Shown: positions 47,209-55,430 of the stretch, piece after piece
Numbering within the stretch: the first letter of the stretch is position 1
Layout: each line of letters opens with the position of its first letter
From: Maridesulfovibrio ferrireducens
Lineage (GTDB): Bacteria; Desulfobacterota; Desulfovibrionia; Desulfovibrionales; Desulfovibrionaceae
Assembly (NCBI RefSeq): GCF_900101105.1
Contig: NZ_FNGA01000003.1
Location: forward strand, 620,001-684,000
Reading direction: 5' to 3'
DNA length: 64,000 nt
Translations under genes and position numbers: made by a program
Notes under the pieces: generated by a model
What the model was told of the DNA's origin: nothing
Databases searched by the model: none
The model's input: the letters and a program-made list of their open reading frames with translations, nothing else

Positions 47209-47423
47209 ATATTTAATTCCTTCGAAGACGATTGTTATTAATTCATATTACTACACCAGCTTGCCCCCCCTTGCAACTTCGAGCAGGCTGGAATATTTAA
47301 GTCACGGCTTCACAAGATTAAATAAGGGAATTTCTCCCTTCTTCAATTAGCTTATTCATAACTATATGACTATTTAAATTGATTTTTTTTGGATATTTAA
47401 CTGTGATTTTCAAGGGGTTTTAA

Positions 47424-48218
47424 ATGCCTTCTCTATATGCAGCAGCAATTCTCGGAGTTGTTGAGGGTCTTACAGAATTTTTGCCGGTCTCCAGTACAGG
47501 TCACCTTATCATTACAGGTCATCTTCTTGGTTTCACCGGGGATAAGGCTTCTTCTTTTGAAGTTGCTATCCAGCTAGGGGCCATCCTTGCGGTGGTATTA
47601 TTGTATTGGTCACGTTTCTGGGGATTATTTTTCCCGGTTCATGGACAAAGATTTTCCGGAACCAGAGGACTTTACCTCTTATTTTTAACAAGTTTACCAG
47701 CGTCAGTCCTCGGACTTCTCGCACACGATGCCATTAAAAAATATCTTTTTAATCCTTACACTGTCGCGTGGGCGCTTTTAGTCGGTGCCTTAATGATTCT
47801 TTTTGTTGAAAGAAAAGAAAGAAAAGCCAGCTGTTTCACATTGGATGAACTTACACCTAAATTAGCTTTTGGTATCGGATGTTTTCAATGTCTAGCTCTC
47901 TGGCCGGGATTTTCAAGATCTGCGGCTACAATTATGGGAGGCATGATTTTAGGAGCAAAACGAAAAATTGCCGCAGAGTATTCCTTTATTGCCGCTGTTC
48001 CAATTATGTTTGCCGCAACCGGATATGATATGCTCAAAAGCTACAAATTATTTACGGTTGCAGATATGCCGTTTCTTGCAGTCGGATTTGTAATCTCTTT
48101 TATTTCAGCATGGATTGCAGTCAAAGGTTTTATCTATCTTTTAAGCAAATTAACCTTACGCCCCTTCGCATATTACAGGCTTGCGCTGGCTCCATTGGTG
48201 CTTTTTTTCTGGAGCTGA
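47424..48218 (+). CDS. uppP: Undecaprenyl-diphosphatase UppP/BacA
   Basis: Recycles undecaprenyl pyrophosphate for cell-wall and O-antigen synthesis; over-expression gives bacitracin resistance. The 264-aa membrane protein has the signature blocks GVVEGLTEFLPVSSTGHLI and PGFSRSAATIMGGM. Single gene with an AT-rich leader of about 215 nt (47209-47423). Confidence 0.96.
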   Translation: MPSLYAAAILGVVEGLTEFLPVSSTGHLIITGHLLGFTGDKASSFEVAIQLGAILAVVLLYWSRFWGLFFPVHGQRFSGTRGLYLLFLTSLPASVLGLLAHDAIKKYLFNPYTVAWALLVGALMILFVERKERKASCFTLDELTPKLAFGIGCFQCLALWPGFSRSAATIMGGMILGAKRKIAAEYSFIAAVPIMFAATGYDMLKSYKLFTVADMPFLAVGFVISFISAWIAVKGFIYLLSKLTLRPFAYYRLALAPLVLFFWS

Positions 48219-48295
48219 AGTTGAATGGTCAACAATCTAGAATTGCTAAGTAAAAGCATTATTTTAAGAAAAATCAAAAAAAGTTAAATTTTTAC

Positions 48296-48322
48296 TTGCC
48301 AAGGAGAAGGAGAGCGTATAGT
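48296..48322 (+). promoter_or_regulatory. Promoter of the tRNA-Met gene
   Basis: TTGCCA (48296-48301) and TATAGT (48317-48322) with a 15-nt spacer, about 34 nt before the tRNA. Confidence 0.5.
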
Positions 48323-48355
48323 ACTCTCTCTCGTTGGCGGCGAAGGCCGAAACGT

Positions 48356-48432
48356 GGCGAGGTAGCTCAGTTGGTTAGAGCATGCGGCTCATATCCGCAG
48401 TGTCGGGGGTTCAATTCCCTTCCTCGCTACCA
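48356..48432 (+). tRNA. tRNA-Met(CAU), probably elongator
   Basis: A 77-nt cloverleaf including encoded CCA. D arm GCTC/GAGC, anticodon loop CTCATAT (anticodon CAT) on a TGCGG/CCGCA stem, T loop TTCAATT. The acceptor stem is GGCGAGG/CCTCGCT with a G1-U72 pair. It lacks the C1-A72 mismatch and the GGG/CCC anticodon pairs of the initiator. A lysidine-type tRNA-Ile2 also has CAT and is not fully excluded. Confidence 0.93.
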
Positions 48433-48441
48433 CGAATGTAT

Positions 48442-48475
48442 AAGCCCGTAGTTCATCTGAACTACGGGCTTTTTC
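48442..48475 (+). terminator. Terminator of tRNA-Met
   Basis: AAGCCCGTAGTTC and GAACTACGGGCTT, perfect 13-bp stem, 4-nt loop, then TTTTT. Confidence 0.93.
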
Positions 48476-48527
48476 TGTTTAAATTCTCCTTTGACTTCCA
48501 TTTCCTCTAGATTTACGATTAATTATT

Positions 48528-49322
48528 ATGAGAACAAAAATTTCAATTAAATCAAAAAACGATATCGCTAAAATGCGTAAGGCCGGATTATTGCTTCAGA
48601 AAACTCATATGGTTGCCCGAAGCATGGTTAAGCCCGGTGTGACGACTTCTGAAATCAATGAAGCCGTGGAGTCCTTTATTTCCCAAAATGGAGCCATAGC
48701 CCTATTTAAAGGCGTTCAAGGTGTCACACCCTACCCTGCGGGAACCTGCATATCCGTTAATGAAGAAGTTGTGCATGGTATTCCCGGATCAAGAGTTCTT
48801 TTAGAAGGCGACCTCGTAAGTATTGATATCGGAGTAAAATTAGACGGTTGGTGTTCTGATTGCGCCTGTTCTTATGGTGTCGGAACAGTTTCTAAAGAAG
48901 TTCAGGATTTATTAAATATAACTGAAGGATGCCTTAACATCGCCCTGACTAAAATGAAGCCCGGAATTAAGTGGAGAGACATTGCCAAAGTAATGGCCGA
49001 CTCAGCAAGAAAGGCCGGATATTCGGTGGTTGAAGAGCTAATCGGGCATGGTATAGGCCGAGAGCTATGGGAAAGCCCGGATGTACCCAACTACTCTACT
49101 CGCGCGATTCCTGATTTCACATTAGAAGAAGGAATGGTCATAGCTGTTGAACCTATGATAAACATGGGAACACATAAAATTTTTACTAAATCTGATAACT
49201 GGACCATCTGCACCAAAGACAGAAAGCCTTCAGCTCATTTTGAGCATTCGATAGCAATTACGGCAGACGGGGTTGAAGTTTTGACATGTGATCCAAATGG
49301 AGAAGGATGGGCCATCTGGTAA
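48528..49322 (+). CDS. map: Methionine aminopeptidase type I
   Basis: Removes N-terminal Met from new proteins. The 264-aa protein has the five metal ligands in context: Asp in SIDIGVKLDG, Asp in WCSDCACSY, His in IGHGIGRELWESP, Glu in AVEPMIN and Glu in FEHSIAITADG. The usual GDTA second motif reads SDCA. No N-terminal zinc-finger extension. Single gene following tRNA-Met. Confidence 0.95.
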   Translation: MRTKISIKSKNDIAKMRKAGLLLQKTHMVARSMVKPGVTTSEINEAVESFISQNGAIALFKGVQGVTPYPAGTCISVNEEVVHGIPGSRVLLEGDLVSIDIGVKLDGWCSDCACSYGVGTVSKEVQDLLNITEGCLNIALTKMKPGIKWRDIAKVMADSARKAGYSVVEELIGHGIGRELWESPDVPNYSTRAIPDFTLEEGMVIAVEPMINMGTHKIFTKSDNWTICTKDRKPSAHFEHSIAITADGVEVLTCDPNGEGWAIW

Positions 49323-49388
49323 GTTTTGGCATTTTGTACTCTAAAAATATGTTCAATATTAATACATACACCTAGCTAGGATGGAGCA

Positions 49389-51698
49389 TTGAAATATTTT
49401 ATAAATCCTTATCGCGCTCTAAATTGGCCATTTGAAAACCTGTTGCCAAATATATTAATATTATTTTTCATTTTTATATCGGTTTGCTCATCCCCGAACG
49501 AAGTTTTAGCAGAAGACAAACTTGAAAAAGTAACTCTGCAATTGAAATGGTTCCATCAGTTTCAATTTGCAGGCTATTATGCAGCACTTGAAAAAGGATT
49601 TTATGCTGACGAAGGCCTTGATGTTACAATTGTTGAACGAGATCTAAAAGTTAGTCCTATTGATCAAGTTGTTGAAGGTAAGGCAGATTTCGGTGTAACG
49701 AATTCTGAAATGCTCTTACATTACCTCAAAGGTAAACCCGTTGTTCTTTTAGCTTCCATCTTTCAACACTCTCCTCTGGTTTTTATTTCTAAAACAACTC
49801 CAGCTCTTCATAGTCCTCATAGTTTTTTGGGCAAAAAAATTCTTATGAACACGGCTTCGCAAGAAATTGAGCTTTTAGCAATGCTGAATAGAGAAGAGAT
49901 CCCTCTTAATAAACTAGATTTAATAGATAGATTTGCCACTCCTGAAGATTACTTCGATCCCAATATTGATATCATTTCAGCCTATATCACCAACCAGCCC
50001 TACTATCTTGAAAAAAACAACATCCCTTACTCAACCATATATCCTGCTACATATGGTATTGATTTTTATGGTGACAGTCTTTTTACTTCGCAAAATCAGG
50101 TAGTTAACCATCCTGAAAGAGTTAGAAAATTTCTCAAAGCCAGCCTTAAAGGCTGGAAATACGCTTTGAATAATCCAGAAGAACTCACAGAAATAATCAT
50201 TAATAAATTCGGTTCATTGAAATCAAGAGAGCATTTACTGTACGAAGCTAATAAAATTAACAAACTGATCCTGCCTGATTTAATTACAATCGGTCATATC
50301 AATCCTGGAAGATGGAAACATATCGCTGACAATTTTAAAGAGCTGGAACTTGTTTCCGATGATAGAAATTTAGATAATTTCTTTTTTGATCCTAATATCG
50401 GTCGCTATGAAATAACAAAAGAAACCATAATCTATACAGGATTGTTATTTGCCTCCGTCGTGCTTGTTCTACTGTTCATGATGATATTTGCTCGCAAATT
50501 AAAAAAAGAAGTTGATACAAGAAAAGAGATTGAAGCTAAATTAATAAAAAGTGAACAATACTACCGCAGTTTATTTCATAATACCGGCACAGCAACAGTG
50601 ATAGTTGGAGATGATCTTTATATAAAACGATGCAATAGCAATTTTGCAGACTTATGTGGTCTTAAAAATGATGAAATTAAAAACAAAAAAAAATGGACTG
50701 ATTTTGTAACTATTGATGAATTAGCTAAAATGCATCAATATCACTTAGATAGAACAGATAATGAAAGCACGGCTCCACGCGCTTATGAATTTAAATTCTT
50801 ACGCGCAAACGGTGAAATCAGAAATGTTAGTGTTTATGTTGAAAAAATCAGCGGTTCAACAGACCGGGTTGCATCCCTGATTGATATGACTGAAAAAGTT
50901 AAAACACAGGACCTGTTAATTCAAACTGAAAAAATGATCTCAGTAGGAGGCCTTGCTGCCGGCATGGCTCACGAGATTAACAACCCCCTAGCCGGCATTC
51001 TGCAAGGCACCCAGAACATTCTACGTAGACTTTCACCTGAGTATAAAAAAAATCTCATCACAACAAATGATGAAAAATGCTCCTTTGATGAAATTATCAG
51101 CTACCTTAATGAAAGGGGCATATTACGTATGATCGAAGGCATTCAAGTCTCTGGAGAACGAGCCGCAGAAATTGTTAAAAACATGCTTGAATTCAGTCGT
51201 CGTAGTGATGCAGGAAAGACCTCATGCAATTTAAATAACTTACTTAATGGAATCATTGACATTGTTTCCTGCGACTATGATTTACGTAAGAAATATGATT
51301 TTAAACATACACAAATAGTCAAAGAATACGCTGATAATTCATACATGATAAGTTGTTTTAAAACTGAAATTGAGCAAGTTTTATTAAACCTTATAAAAAA
51401 TGCCGCTTTTGCCATGGCTGAAACTGCACAAAAAAGAACTCCAAAACTTACATTAAGAACTAGATACAAAAAAGATTTTATTATAATTGAAGTTGAAGAT
51501 AATGGACCGGGAATGTCCGAAGACATTCGCAAAAGAATTTTCGAACCATTTTTTACAACAAAAGCACCAGGGGTTGGCACCGGCTTAGGCCTTTCTGTTT
51601 CGTACTTTATTATAACCCAGAACCATAAGGGCATTTTTGAAGTTGAATCTGCAGTCGACAAAGGAACAAAGTTCTCAATCAAAATCCCCTCAATTTAA
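49389..51698 (+). CDS. Hybrid sensor: NMT1/THI5-like binding domain + PAS + histidine kinase
   Basis: A 769-aa membrane sensor kinase. After an N-terminal signal/TM comes a periplasmic NMT1/THI5-type solute-binding domain (about 45-335) with LKWFHQFQFAGYYAALEKGFYA-type landmarks. A TM helix (about 345-365), a PAS domain (about 385-505), HisKA with the phospho-His in GMAHEINNPLAGILQG, and HATPase_c with NLIKNAAFAM, DNGPGM and GTGLGLSV follow. The ligand may be a pyrimidine/thiamine-precursor-like or sulfonate-like compound. Start is TTG 49389. No response regulator is adjacent. Confidence 0.9.
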   Translation: MKYFINPYRALNWPFENLLPNILILFFIFISVCSSPNEVLAEDKLEKVTLQLKWFHQFQFAGYYAALEKGFYADEGLDVTIVERDLKVSPIDQVVEGKADFGVTNSEMLLHYLKGKPVVLLASIFQHSPLVFISKTTPALHSPHSFLGKKILMNTASQEIELLAMLNREEIPLNKLDLIDRFATPEDYFDPNIDIISAYITNQPYYLEKNNIPYSTIYPATYGIDFYGDSLFTSQNQVVNHPERVRKFLKASLKGWKYALNNPEELTEIIINKFGSLKSREHLLYEANKINKLILPDLITIGHINPGRWKHIADNFKELELVSDDRNLDNFFFDPNIGRYEITKETIIYTGLLFASVVLVLLFMMIFARKLKKEVDTRKEIEAKLIKSEQYYRSLFHNTGTATVIVGDDLYIKRCNSNFADLCGLKNDEIKNKKKWTDFVTIDELAKMHQYHLDRTDNESTAPRAYEFKFLRANGEIRNVSVYVEKISGSTDRVASLIDMTEKVKTQDLLIQTEKMISVGGLAAGMAHEINNPLAGILQGTQNILRRLSPEYKKNLITTNDEKCSFDEIISYLNERGILRMIEGIQVSGERAAEIVKNMLEFSRRSDAGKTSCNLNNLLNGIIDIVSCDYDLRKKYDFKHTQIVKEYADNSYMISCFKTEIEQVLLNLIKNAAFAMAETAQKRTPKLTLRTRYKKDFIIIEVEDNGPGMSEDIRKRIFEPFFTTKAPGVGTGLGLSVSYFIITQNHKGIFEVESAVDKGTKFSIKIPSI

Positions 51699-51728
51699 TC
51701 CTTTATTTAAATACAGCGGTACATACAT

Positions 51729-52145
51729 ATGTTTCACAAAACGATCTCGTTCCTTTTATTTTTAGTTTTTATTTTTGCGTGTCCGGCTTGTGCAAAAAAA
51801 CCAGCAATATACCCGAATGATCATTCTAAAGCAGTCGGTAAGGCCCAGACAAATCAAGATATCCAATACTGCTTGAAGCTTGCTGATGACAATGTCGGTA
51901 AAGAATCACGAGGTAAAAAAAGCGTTAAAACTGGCCTCAAAGGAGGCTTAGTCGGGGGCGCAATAGGTTTAGGCATTGGCATTGTGACTGGCAGCCCGGG
52001 AACATCCGCGCTTGCAGGAGCTGCGGGAGGATCTGCCGGAGGAGCTGTTGGCGGAGCAGTTCAAGACAATACAGACGCTGTATACCGTAATTTTGTAGAA
52101 AAATGCCTAATTGAAAAAGGATATGAACCAATCGGTTGGAGATAA
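51729..52145 (+). CDS. Glycine-zipper lipoprotein-like protein
   Basis: A 138-aa exported protein. N-terminal signal (MFHKTISFLLFLVFIFACPAC, possibly lipidated at Cys17 or Cys20), and a central glycine-zipper segment (LKGGLVGGAIGLGIG and following GxxxG repeats, about 72-110). Such proteins insert in or span membranes, but the role is unknown. It has two further cysteines in the mature part. 30 nt after the sensor kinase, so perhaps in one transcript. Confidence 0.75.
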   Translation: MFHKTISFLLFLVFIFACPACAKKPAIYPNDHSKAVGKAQTNQDIQYCLKLADDNVGKESRGKKSVKTGLKGGLVGGAIGLGIGIVTGSPGTSALAGAAGGSAGGAVGGAVQDNTDAVYRNFVEKCLIEKGYEPIGWR

Positions 52146-52323
52146 TTTTTATATTAAGGTTTTACAGCTTGTTTAAATATGTCATTATCAGGCCAAAACA
52201 ATCAATTTAAAGAATAAAATATACATTGGTTTACAACTTTTATTTTTTAAACCGTTAAGATTATTTGATCATTGCCGATCTGTTTTATGAGCATGAAAAT
52301 TTAAACACAAGCGGCTGGTAAAA

Positions 52324-53643
52324 ATGCGCATACTGACACTTTTTATACTACTTTTAATCTTCCCTCTTTCAGCTCAAGCATGGCAGGGAAAGATTATAGC
52401 AGTTGATAGCTCCACATCTTTAATAGTTCTTAAAGATGGGCAAGACCCTGTAAAAATTAAAATTTCCGGAATAATTCCTTCGCCCGAAGTTGACAAAGCG
52501 AAAGGTAAGCTGGAGTGCAGCAGCATTGCTCTGATGAAAGAGGCAGAAATCAATGAAACTGGAAAAAACGACGAAAATACAATTTTAGCCGACGTGATTA
52601 TTAACGGACAATCACTTGCACAAGAGCTGATTAAGATCGGCGTTGTTCAACAAATTGGCAACGTTTCAACAACTCCACAGCCTGAATCTGCAAATGCGGA
52701 TAAATCAGAATCCGTAGCCGCACCTGCTGATAATATAAGCGAAAATCCTACTTCAAATAAAATTATTTCAGAACTGTCTACAAACGACGATCAAATAAGT
52801 TCAGATCATCAATACGTCGCGCCAGCGCCCAAGCAATCATACAAATCAGTACCAACTCAAGCTCCTGTCATTAGATACGTTCAAGTTCAACAACAGCCTC
52901 AACAGTTAGGATTCTGGCCTGCCCGCCCTGTTCAAATAATTCAGCCGCAAGCTGCTGCACCATCTGTAACAGCGCCAATAGCTACAACTACAAAAACACC
53001 TTCAGATTTCAGGCAGCCGGGTGATATTGCTCAGGAAGAATATGACCTTGCGATCAGAGTTAAAAAAGGAAGACCTTTAAAAAAGAATCAAGGTTTTTTT
53101 CTTTCAAAGAAAAAATCAGAAACATTTATTGGAGCGGCCGTAGGGACACAATACTCTACAAAGTCTAAAACAGATGTACCTTATGCTTCGTTTGGCCCTT
53201 CCGGAGGATTAACTATCCGCCACTTTTATCCTTCCGGGCTGGGACTGGGCGGAGATATGATGATCAGTGGAACTTCAGGAAGATCCGGCTCTTTGGCGGC
53301 ATCTAGTAATGCAACCAACGGAACTTCTTACGATTATAAATCAAAAAGTTTTAACACATACACTTTTACAGCTTCTCTGCTTTACAGATTCTATACTGAC
53401 TCTAAATTTACGCCTTACATAGCGGCTCAAGGCGGTTATTCTTTCTTCGGCTACCCGAATACAGATTTTAATATTTCCGACGGCGCTCCTGTTGCCGGAG
53501 GCGGTTTAGGCTTCCTTTATGAATTTGATTCAGGTTTTACCATCGGTTCAGATGTAAGATATTTAAAAACCTTCGGAAGAAAAGCACATGACCCGGACGG
53601 TTTTTTAAACACAACTATCAACTTCGGGTACACCTTTGACTGA
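52324..53643 (+). CDS. Fusion: SNase-like domain + Pro/Gln-rich linker + outer-membrane beta-barrel
   Basis: A 439-aa exported protein. Signal peptide to about residue 19; residues 20-115 resemble a staphylococcal-nuclease (SNase/OB) fold (GKIIAVDSSTSLIVLKDGQD, VKIKISGIIPSPEV) but the catalytic DGDT/RLxGID motifs are degenerate. A low-complexity Pro/Gln/Ala linker (about 120-235) follows, then a C-terminal outer-membrane beta-barrel (about 250-439) ending NTTINFGYTFD with the terminal Phe-x-x typical of barrels. Function unknown; probably a surface-anchored protein. Confidence 0.72.
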   Translation: MRILTLFILLLIFPLSAQAWQGKIIAVDSSTSLIVLKDGQDPVKIKISGIIPSPEVDKAKGKLECSSIALMKEAEINETGKNDENTILADVIINGQSLAQELIKIGVVQQIGNVSTTPQPESANADKSESVAAPADNISENPTSNKIISELSTNDDQISSDHQYVAPAPKQSYKSVPTQAPVIRYVQVQQQPQQLGFWPARPVQIIQPQAAAPSVTAPIATTTKTPSDFRQPGDIAQEEYDLAIRVKKGRPLKKNQGFFLSKKKSETFIGAAVGTQYSTKSKTDVPYASFGPSGGLTIRHFYPSGLGLGGDMMISGTSGRSGSLAASSNATNGTSYDYKSKSFNTYTFTASLLYRFYTDSKFTPYIAAQGGYSFFGYPNTDFNISDGAPVAGGGLGFLYEFDSGFTIGSDVRYLKTFGRKAHDPDGFLNTTINFGYTFD

Positions 53644-53647
53644 CCAA

Positions 53648-53663
53648 TAAACGCATGCGTTTA
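53648..53663. repeat. 16-bp perfect palindrome
   Basis: TAAACGCATGCGTTTA is fully self-complementary and lies 5 nt after the stop of the beta-barrel gene. It could be a regulator site or a short hairpin; no T-run follows. Confidence 0.5.
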
Positions 53664-53734
53664 ATTGTTGCTTGCCTCATTCTTCAATCCCCTGCTTTTT
53701 ATTATCAATTGACCTTCTTTTTTTTAAATTACGA

Positions 53735-53763
53735 TTGACTTGACATATTTGCAGCTGTATACG
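53735..53763 (+). promoter_or_regulatory. Candidate promoter for the NikL/NikK-like pair
   Basis: TTGACT (53735-53740), 17-nt spacer, TATACG (53758-53763), about 65 nt before the gene. GTATAC overlaps the -10 and GTGTATC follows, but these do not match the NikR box I know. Confidence 0.45.
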
Positions 53764-53827
53764 TTTTTCAAATGTGTATCACTTTGCAGTTAATATTTTG
53801 TAATAAAAACTTAAAAGGTCTTTAATC

Positions 53828-54445
53828 ATGCCTCAAAAAATATTTCGTATGCTGTTGTCGACAATGTTTCTAGTTTTAGTGATGTTTTTTTCTACCCTCC
53901 CCGCACAAGCTCATAGAGTTTCAGTCTTTGCATATGTTGAAGGATCTGAAGTTTTTACTGAAAGCTATTTTTCGAGAAAAAAAAGAGTGCATCAAGGCAA
54001 AATTGAAGTTTTCAATTTGACAACCGGCGCACAGATTTTGACAGGAACGTCTGATGACGACGGCAATTTTAATTTTCCCATTCCAAAAGAAATTTCTTCT
54101 GACCACGCAGGACTTAAAATTGTTCTCATAGCTTCTGAAGGTCATAGAAACGAATGGACTCTAACTCCAGAAGATATTTTCCCGAATGCTTCGCCTACGT
54201 CATCTGAACTGCCACAAAAAACAGAAACAGAAATTACATCCAACGTTAAAACCACTTTAACGAACACGGATACATCCTTGCTGAGTGCTCAAATACAAGA
54301 ATTAAACACTAAGGTAGATACCTTAAAAAGACTGATCTTAAATCAACAAGAAGATGGTCCAGGAATAAAGGAAATATTTTCAGGGATTGGATATATTTTT
54401 GGCTTTTTCGGGATTGCGGCATTTTTAACTTCTAGAAAAAAGTAA
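53828..54445 (+). CDS. NikL/CbiL-like accessory protein of ECF metal uptake
   Basis: A 205-aa membrane-anchored periplasmic protein. Signal peptide ending QAHRV, a beta-sandwich carboxypeptidase-regulatory-like domain (about 28-110, VHQGKIEVFNLTTGAQILTG), a Ser/Thr linker, a short coiled coil (about 155-180) and a C-terminal TM helix. This is the layout of NikL-type proteins found with NikK and the M/Q/O ECF nickel or cobalt transporter. The mature N-terminal His after Ala-His may bind metal. The core M/Q/O genes are not in the window. Confidence 0.7.
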   Translation: MPQKIFRMLLSTMFLVLVMFFSTLPAQAHRVSVFAYVEGSEVFTESYFSRKKRVHQGKIEVFNLTTGAQILTGTSDDDGNFNFPIPKEISSDHAGLKIVLIASEGHRNEWTLTPEDIFPNASPTSSELPQKTETEITSNVKTTLTNTDTSLLSAQIQELNTKVDTLKRLILNQQEDGPGIKEIFSGIGYIFGFFGIAAFLTSRKK

Positions 54446-54474
54446 AACTTTAAATTTAAAAATGGAGAGTTGTT

Positions 54475-55227
54475 ATGAAAAAAATTTTAATCGCTTTAAT
54501 TGCATCAATCGCATTATTTGCGGCGGCAGCAAGCGCACATGCACATTTCGGAATGTTGATTCCTGACACTTCTATTGTTTCTCCTGAGAAAAAAACAATC
54601 AACATGGAATTATCATTCGCACATCCTTTCGAACTTGCAGGAATGGATCTAGTTAAGCCCAAAAAGTTCAGTGTTTATCATGAAGGAAAAGAAACAGATC
54701 TTTTGAGTTCCTTAAAAAAGTCCAAATTTCTCGGTCATAATGGTTTTACAACATCTTTTAAATTTAAACGTCCGGGAATGTATACATTCTTCATGGAGCC
54801 TACTCCATATCCAGAACCAGCTGAAGACAACTATATAATTCACTATACAAAAACAATTGTGTCAGCTTTTAATGAAGGTGAAGACTGGAATAAACCTTTA
54901 GGTGTTAAAACTGAGATTGTTCCTCTCACCCGTCCTTGGGGAAATTATTCCGGCAACGTATTTCAAGGAATAGTTTTACTCGATGGCAAGCCGGCTCCTT
55001 ACACACGTGTTGAAGTTGAACTTTACAACAAAGACTCAAAATATAAAGCTCCATATGAATGTATGGTTACTCAAGAAGTTCTTTGCGACGCTAATGGCGT
55101 ATTCACTTTTGCTTGTCCTAAATCCGGCTGGTGGGGTTTTGCAGCTCTCAATGATGCAGACTATAAAATCAAAGGAAAAACCGTTGAACTTGGAGCAGTT
55201 CTTTGGATTGAAATGTTTTCATATTAA
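54475..55227 (+). CDS. DUF4198 (NikK/CbiK-like) periplasmic metal-uptake protein
   Basis: A 250-aa exported protein of the DUF4198 family (COG5266). Signal peptide ends ASAHAHFGMLIPD, giving a mature N-terminus with His residues that should bind nickel or cobalt. Beta-rich body with DLVKPKKFSVYHEGKETDL and WWGFAALNDADYKIKGK. In the family it is the periplasmic component next to ECF nickel/cobalt transporters. It lies 30 nt after the NikL-like gene. A strong terminator follows, so the pair is orphaned from its transporter. Confidence 0.82.
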   Translation: MKKILIALIASIALFAAAASAHAHFGMLIPDTSIVSPEKKTINMELSFAHPFELAGMDLVKPKKFSVYHEGKETDLLSSLKKSKFLGHNGFTTSFKFKRPGMYTFFMEPTPYPEPAEDNYIIHYTKTIVSAFNEGEDWNKPLGVKTEIVPLTRPWGNYSGNVFQGIVLLDGKPAPYTRVEVELYNKDSKYKAPYECMVTQEVLCDANGVFTFACPKSGWWGFAALNDADYKIKGKTVELGAVLWIEMFSY

Positions 55228-55289
55228 TTAAAAAATTGTTTTTTAAAAAAATAGCCAAACAGAATCAATAGACATTTCACATATAACTA

Positions 55290-55330
55290 AAGTAAAGGTT
55301 AGACCAGATGGTCTGACCTTTACTTTTTTT
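55290..55330 (+). terminator. Terminator of the NikL/NikK-like pair
   Basis: AGTAAAGGTTAGACC and GGTCTGACCTTTACT pair over 15 bp (one G-U), 4-nt loop, then seven T. Confidence 0.93.
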
Positions 55331-55430
55331 CATTATTAGGCCACTAATAATATAATTAGAAAACATAGCCATTACTTTGTTAATAGTAATAAATTCAGCT
55401 TTTTATTTGATATAATACTATGGAGTATGA

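Noticed and set aside
48356-48432. Initiator tRNA-fMet
   Set aside because: The acceptor stem closes with G-U rather than a C-A mismatch, and the three G-C pairs of the anticodon stem are absent.
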